Below, piece by piece: positions 58,305-64,000 of a DNA stretch of 64,000 nt. This stretch comes from Trametes villosa (lineage: Eukaryota > Basidiomycota > Agaricomycetes > Polyporales > Polyporaceae). The notes under the pieces were generated by a model. The model did no database searches and had not been told where the DNA came from. It worked only from the letters and a program-made list of their open reading frames with translations. The position numbers were made by a program, and so were the translations under genes. How positions within the stretch are numbered: the first letter of the stretch is position 1; each line of letters starts with the position of its first letter. The stretch lies in assembly GCA_002964805.2 (NCBI GenBank), contig PUDQ02000001.1:3000001-3064000 (forward strand). Reading direction: 5' to 3'.

Positions 58305-58999
58305 GATGGAAGGCGGTGCCACTATCGTCGCAGCTGATAATGGGTACTTTATTACTGTATTAAACTGTACGACTGGCAGAATGTTCCCCTGTACAGATAG
58401 CGTGTTGTATACTTAGCTTCGTCTGCGGGCCTAATGCATCCGCTAAATGCGATAGATTATTTGTTGCGTTTATCCCGGACGCGTATTCTGAATTCTCGGC
58501 TTCGTTTGCCCGAGCACAGTCGGGCGCAACCTCTGCGGGTGGATTATATTGACACCATCGTCTGTTAGTGTACCAGTCAATACCGGTGAGCATTTGCGCA
58601 ACGGGTGGGACGTGCCCGCAAGTGAGGTTCGCAAGCTCCCACTTGCCGAGACTTCGGGCGCTTAATGCATGTGTAGAGCGGAACGCGGGCCGAGAAAGCC
58701 TTCCTATACTGAACACTGGCGGACTTTGTGGCGTTGTACTTCGCGCAACTTGCTTTCCTACTACCACCACCGCGCGCACGCCTGTCTACAGCTATCAGCC
58801 GCGGTACGTGAAGTGCTTATTCAATATGCTGTCAGGATAACGTCTAACTTGAGTCATCCGGTGGTCATACAGTAGCTACAGTGGACTTCGCCACAGTGCT
58901 GCCCTTTCGCACCGGCCACACTGCTACTCGGGACCGCCACACATATCACCGGGCCCCCTCGCTCACTCCGCCGAGCCTCACGCCTTTCACGCTCTAACA
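58305..58999. other. Intergenic
   Basis: No gene recognised. It holds the 3' end of the oxygenase gene and the promoter of the NTF2-like gene. Confidence 0.45.
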
Positions 59000-59582
59000 A
59001 TGAGCACTCTGACGCAGAATGAGTAAGAGTGATGTCGAACCTCTCTGAAGAGCAGTAGTCTAACCTTGCCCAGCATCGAAATCGCCACCAGGGCAGCCGA
59101 GAACTTCACGCGTCTGTACTACACGACGTACGACTCGCCGACGCGAGTAGACGACCTGCCCAACTTTTACCGAGCAAACTCCGCCCTCACCTGGAACGGC
59201 CGGCCGTTCGAGGGCGTCGAGGGCGTGCGCGAGCTCGTCACCGGCATCCCTACCACGAAACACGAGGTGCAGTCCTTTGATTGCCACCCCATCCCCGGTA
59301 CGTATCGCACCCAATCTGACGAGCCGTGTGCGTCTGACCCCTTGGCTCCCGCGAGCAGGCAGCCAGCCGCCTTCCCTGCTCGTCACCGTGTCGGGGATTG
59401 TCACCCACGGCAAGGGTCCCACAGGGAACCCGCCGACCACGCCCCGCAGTGCCGTCGACGGCCATCCGCGCGTGTTCTCGCAGACGTTCGTGCTCGCTCC
59501 GGACCCGAACGCGCCCCCCACGAAGTCCGGGGAAGTCGCGAAATACTACATCACGGCGGACGCATTGCGCTTTGTCGGATAG
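59000..59582 (+). CDS. NTF2-domain protein, Nxt1/p15-like mRNA export factor
   Basis: Small partner of the mRNA export receptor (NXF1/Mex67 type) at the nuclear pore, by family knowledge. Exons 59000-59022, 59074-59297 and 59359-59582 join in frame to 156 residues. Exon 1 encodes only MSTLTQN plus two bases; the join gives DIEIATRAAENFTRLYY. Seen: the NTF2 fold marks FTRLYYTTYDSP, FYRANSALTWNGRPFEG, FDCHPIPGSQPPSLLVTVSG, and RVFSQTFVLAPD, then a final YYITADALRFVG. The length and pattern fit Nxt1/p15 better than NTF2 itself. A second option is an NTF2-like protein of other function. Confidence 0.82.
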
Positions 59583-60004
59583 GCTCACGCCGCAGTGCCT
59601 ACTGCACGCGATCGCCATTCATGTGGGTGCCTGCCGCCACTCCCAGAGCTGGCAAACATGCTCACAAAATTTTGTGCAGACGACGCACAAGCAATACAGT
59701 ACCACTCGCACTTCCAGCCATCCCAGTACCGTCTTGGCTCTCCCGTCCGCCCTATGACCCACCGGGCCAAGCGTAGCCCACGGCATCAACTTCGAAGAGA
59801 TGCACAGGGGCAACCCCAAGAGTCCTTATGACGACAAAAAGACGTCTCCCCCAGGGAAGGCCACACACTCCACATGCACAATACACCCCGAAAGAGTGTT
59901 CCCGGCAGATCCAGGATGCACCAGAGAAAATGTAGCAGACAGCATGATTACAGAAATATACAAGTATACAACGGCCGCGACCCGAACAAGTCCATGATAG
60001 CTCA
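59583..60004. other. Convergent 3' space
   Basis: 3' ends of the NTF2-like gene and Prp22 meet here. No other feature seen. Confidence 0.5.
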
Positions 60005-63000
60005 TCAACCAAACGTTTGACTCTGCGACAAGCGTGAGCAACACGGCAACAGATCGAGATAAGGATCCTACGTACCGAGCGAGCGCTGCGTTTGACCTTC
60101 GACAGCCGCCACTCGTCTGGTTTCTCGTACTAAAAGCATCCATCAGCACGCGCATCACGGCTACGAGGGGTGGCGCACGCACCTTGTTGTAAAGCGGCTC
60201 GATTTTCTCCTGCCGCTTGCGCTTACTGATCTTGTTCGCGTCCGCGACCTTGAAGAATTGCGGCGCGACCTCCACGAGCCACTTGGGCTCGATCGCAGTC
60301 ACGTTGTGGCAGTACTCCCGGGTGGTCAGGATCAGCTCATGGTAGATACACCACTCCGGGTTGCGGTTGAAGAGCGCGGACGACGGGTGGATGTAGACGG
60401 GCGTGCCCTCGACGAGCGTCTTGTAGCCCTCCTGGGGGTCCTTCTTCGCCGCGTTACGGAAGTAGCCTGAGCAGATCGCTCGTCGGACGCGGTTGTAATC
60501 CTTGCCCGCAGAGATGATGTCATGCTTGTACCTGCGACGCAGTGAGTATTTGAAGCTTCCAACCCGGGCGAACGCGAACGTACCGATCCATGATACCCAG
60601 CAGTTGCTTCCGGACATCCTGCGCGCGCCGCATGCTCCGCGCCTGGATGAAGTTCTCGTAGCACCACGGGTTGGAGAAGTTGCTCGCCTTCCACCCGTTG
60701 TACACCGTGAGCAGCGTAAGATGGTCGCCCTCCGGCTGGTGGAACTTCGCCTTCTTCGAGTCCGCCTGGCCCTGCTTCTCCTTCGGGCGGTAGAAGACGC
60801 TCTGCACGGACAGCATCGCGACGATGGACAGGATCTCCTCCGAGCACCCGAGCTCGACGGACGCGATGAGCATCTTCGCGAGCGGCGGCTCCATCGGGAA
60901 GTCCGCCATCTTGCGGCCGAGGCGCGTCAGCAGGCCCTCGTCGTCCAGGGCGGAGAGCGCGTAGAGCGACTCGAGCGCCGTGATCATCGTCGGGGCCGGG
61001 GGCGGGTCCATGAAGTCGAAGCTGAGCAGGTCGTTGATGCCCATCGCCTTGAGCATGAGGATCGTGTGCGACAGGTTCGTCCGCTGGATATCGGGGATGG
61101 AGTTCGGCAGCATCTCGTTCCTGAACGCCGCCTCGGTGTAGAGGCGGTAGCACTTCCCGGGACCGGTGCGACCAGCACGGCCGGCGCGCTGACGCGCCTG
61201 CGCCTGCGAGATGGGCATGACGACCAGGGAGTCCATACCGAGGCGCGGGTCGTACGCGTTCTGCTTGGAGAAGCCGGGGTCGATGACGTAGTAGATGCCA
61301 GGAATGGTGAGACTGGTCTCCGCGACGTTCGTGGCGACGACAACCTTGCGGGCACCGGGAGGAGTAGGTTCGAACACGCGCGACTGCACCTCAGACGGAA
61401 GGGCGGAGTAGATGGGTAGGATGATGAGTTCGGGCACTTTGGGGCCAAGCGCCTTCATACGCTCATAAAGAATCTCGCATGCCGTGTCGATCTCCTCCTG
61501 ACCCGTGAGGAACAAGAGAACGTCGCCGGGTGGTTCGGAGAGATGGATCTGCATGACCGTGATAAGCGACGCATCGAGATAGTCCGTTTCTGGCTCCTTC
61601 GTGTAGAGGATCTCGACGGGGTACGTCCGGCCGGGAATGGTGAAGATGGGGCACCCGAAGAAGTACTTCGAGAACTTCTCGGCGTCAAGGGTAGCGGAGG
61701 TAACGATGAGCTTCAGGTCTGGTCGGCGTTTGATCGTCTCTGCAGCGAGCATTAGCATAACGGGATTAAATGAGGACAAGGACAAGGACAACGTACTCTT
61801 CAGCAAACCAAACAGAACGTCCGTTGCAATCGTACGTTCGTGCGCCTCATCCAGCATAATGACGGAGTATTGACTCGCGTCCGGGTCGATAAGACACTCT
61901 CGCTGGAGCATACCATCCGTCATGTACTTGATGCGGGTTTCGGGGCTGGTGCAGTCCTCGAAACGGATAGTGTATCCCACCTCCTGGCCCAGGCGACATC
62001 CGACTTCCTCCGCGACACGCTTCGCAACGGACATGGCGGCGACACGTCTCGGCTGTGTGCACCCTATCCTCCCCTTGTCGGCGAAACCTTCTTCAGCCAG
62101 ATACTGGGTCATTTGAGTTGTTTTGCCGGAACCAGTGTCACCGACAACGATGAGGATTTGATGCTAAGGGAGCGTTAGCGTACGTTCTACGAGGACATAT
62201 GACTTTGAGCGTACCTCGCGAATAGCCTGAAGGAGCGGATCGCGCAGTTTGTAGATAGGTAGGCTCTTGCGCTGCTCTTGGATGCTCATGTGGGTGACCT
62301 CTCCGAATGTTGTCGCCTTGTTGAACGTGGCCTCCTTCCACTTCGGCTGCTCGCTCGCCTTCTGCCCGCGGATGTTGCCACGAAGATCCTGGGCGAATAC
62401 ACGATCTCCCTCCTTCGCCATGGGGTCAAGCCAGGGCGCGCTGAAGTCGCGAGCCTCGGAGTCTGCCTCCTCGTTCGCCTCCTGCTGCCGCAGCTCCCTG
62501 CGCTCTTTTGCTAAGGATGCTCCGGCCACTGCAGCACGGTTGAGTGACCCATCCGGTGCCTTCACGATCTTGACGGGGCTGAGCTCCAGCGTCTTCTTCG
62601 TCTGGCCAGCGAGGAAAGGCGGCTCCTCCTCCTTGACCTCAACGTCCAGCTCCTCCTCAACCTCAGCACGCGCAAGGGGGTTGGCGAAGTCCTCGTCGAG
62701 GTCGGGGTATTCTGAAGCGTCAATGGCGCCGGATGAGATGAGCTGCTTGATTTCCCACCGCTCTGGAGAGGTCAACCGCTTAGCTGACCTGACCACTTCG
62801 ACCTTGGTGTCGCGGGAGTTGAGGGGGACGGCGTTTGCGCCATGAGCCGCACGCTGCTGCTCCTCTGCGAACATCTCCGCCTCCGACTTGATGCGAAGAT
62901 GAGGCGTCAGGTCGCGTCCGGTGGCCTGGTCCACGTCCTTCATGGAGAGTCCTACTCGCGTTCCAGCGACGCTCATCACTTTGACCTTCACAGCCTGCCC

Positions 63001-63849
63001 ACGGCTTAACAGGTCAGACGCTGCATTCGCGCGCGCGCCCTGCTGGATGTTGGAAACGTGCACCATACCTAATCACATTGTTTGTGAGCCAGTCGTACAG
63101 GAAATGGCAGAGTACATACCTTCCACTCGACCTGCGACGCCTTCCAGCTGGACGAATGCTCCGAACTCTTTCAGTCCGTTGACGCGACCGTCATAGATCT
63201 TGTAGAGCACGGGCCGTTCGTCGACCTGCCTGCCACGATCGCCCCTGCCTCGCCTGTCATCCCGCCTGTCATCCCGCCTGTCATCGTATCCCCGTCCTCG
63301 TATCGGGCTAGGACTTCGGCGTCGCGGGGGAGGCGGAGGGGAGCGAGAGCCCAAGCGCCTCTGACGTTTCGGGGAGCGGTCGTCTTCCGTAGGTCTTGGA
63401 CGCGCCTTCTTCGCTACGCCCTCGAACTGCGACATCATGTCGTCCACCTCCTTCATGATGGCATCCTTCCCGTCCTTGGTGACGCTGGGCTGCCAGTCTT
63501 GGTCTGGTACAGCGAGCCCGGGGAACAAGCGCTTCTTCTTGTCCGTCTCCTCAGGCGCAGCTCCGTCCGCGTTCCCATTCTCCTTTCCTACGACATTGAT
63601 CTTCTTCTTGTGCTTCGGGTGGAGGGTGAGGATGAGACGGTCGACATTCTCGACGAAGGAGTCGGGAAAGTTGGCGCCAACTTCGCGTAGCTTGTCCTTG
63701 AACTCTTGCAGAGACTTGGATTGGTCGTGGAGGGAGATGACGAACTCGGCGAGAGTCTTGTCGGTAAGCCCAGTGTGGTTGTCTATCTCCTGTGTGATTT
63801 TGGCAACCAGAGACAAGAACTCGAGGTTGTAGAGGTCGGCATCAGCCAT
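60005..63849 (-). CDS. prp22: DEAH-box splicing helicase Prp22 (DHX8)
   Basis: ATPase that releases mature mRNA from the spliceosome. The start at 63849 gives [19 protein letters not shown]; an in-frame ATG 72 nt upstream reads into non-conserved sequence. Order of parts: helical N-terminus, a linker with [18 protein letters not shown] and a DDRR repeat, an S1 RNA-binding domain ([19 protein letters not shown], then MVHVSNIQ after an intron), then the helicase core with [45 protein letters not shown] and QRAGRAGR, the ratchet and OB regions, and an end [17 protein letters not shown] place the last join so that it ends KRSARSSQTFG with the stop at 60005. About 1,150 residues, the usual size. 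Confidence 0.92.
63251..63286 (-). repeat. 12-nt tandem repeat in Prp22
   Basis: Three copies of the plus-strand unit CGCCTGTCATC(C/G). On the minus strand they encode DDRR three times, in an Arg/Asp-rich linker of the RS-domain kind. The unit keeps frame. Confidence 0.9.
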
Positions 63850-64000
63850 AGTCGTGAAGGAACGGAGTGAAGCCCTGGTGGCTTTGAGAGCAGAGACGAA
63901 TGAGAGCAAGTCCTCTCCCAAGCCGCCAGCACCGGAGCGCTCGGAGAGTTTGGTTCAGCTCCGCTTCCGGGTTGGTTCGGCTACACACCGCTGACTCAGC
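63850..64000. other. 5' flank of Prp22
   Basis: Prp22 leader and promoter; the window ends before any other gene start. Confidence 0.5.

Overview
The window is nuclear DNA of a filamentous basidiomycete, most likely a wood-decay Agaricomycete of polypore type. The reasons are a GC-rich composition, genes dense on both strands and cut by many introns of about 50 nt with GT-AG ends, several cytochrome P450 genes, and secreted proteins with Kex2-like sites. The order-level placement is an inference. No virus, CRISPR array, intact transposon or rRNA was seen.

Layout. 913-10267 is a locally duplicated accessory block: a P450, then three tandem paralogues (3738-5287, 6215-7796, 8179-10267) of a family I cannot name, with a decayed P450 fragment between the first two. 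11536-17196 holds a secreted Vps62-like protein, a TBC Rab-GAP and a 71-residue protein. 18611-18692 is a tRNA-Ser(AGA). 19703-21325 is a secreted beta-propeller protein. 21683-23780 is a second P450 of the first type on the opposite strand. 24844-26882 is a divergent pair, a discoidin-domain protein (NR2C2AP type) and a tyrosine phosphatase. 27367-29472 is a P450 of a different type, bracketed by two copies of a repeat. 30736-33872 holds a quinone oxidoreductase and a Ser-rich secreted protein. 35680-37633 is a cation diffusion facilitator, followed by about 3.9 kb with no convincing gene.

The right end is mostly housekeeping: a BIRC6-type E2 (41520-44690, minus) divergent from a Ste20-family kinase (45194-47321), AP-3 delta adaptin (47719-51160, minus), a type II membrane O-fucosyltransferase-like protein (51683-54024, minus), a 2OG-Fe(II) oxygenase (56874-58304), an NTF2/Nxt1-like mRNA export factor (59000-59582) and the DEAH splicing helicase Prp22 (60005-63849, minus).

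The genes do not form one pathway. The left 10 kb plus the P450s at 21.7-23.8 and 27.4-29.5 kb are accessory and show recent duplication, inversion and decay; the right half is conserved trafficking, ubiquitin, splicing and export machinery. The best candidate for something undescribed is the triplet at 3738-10267: a conserved W/GD/HPWL/FNG domain, a disordered acidic and basic linker, and two tandem SAM-like helical repeats. Exon borders were worked out by eye from splice signals and reading frame; those quoted exactly keep frame.
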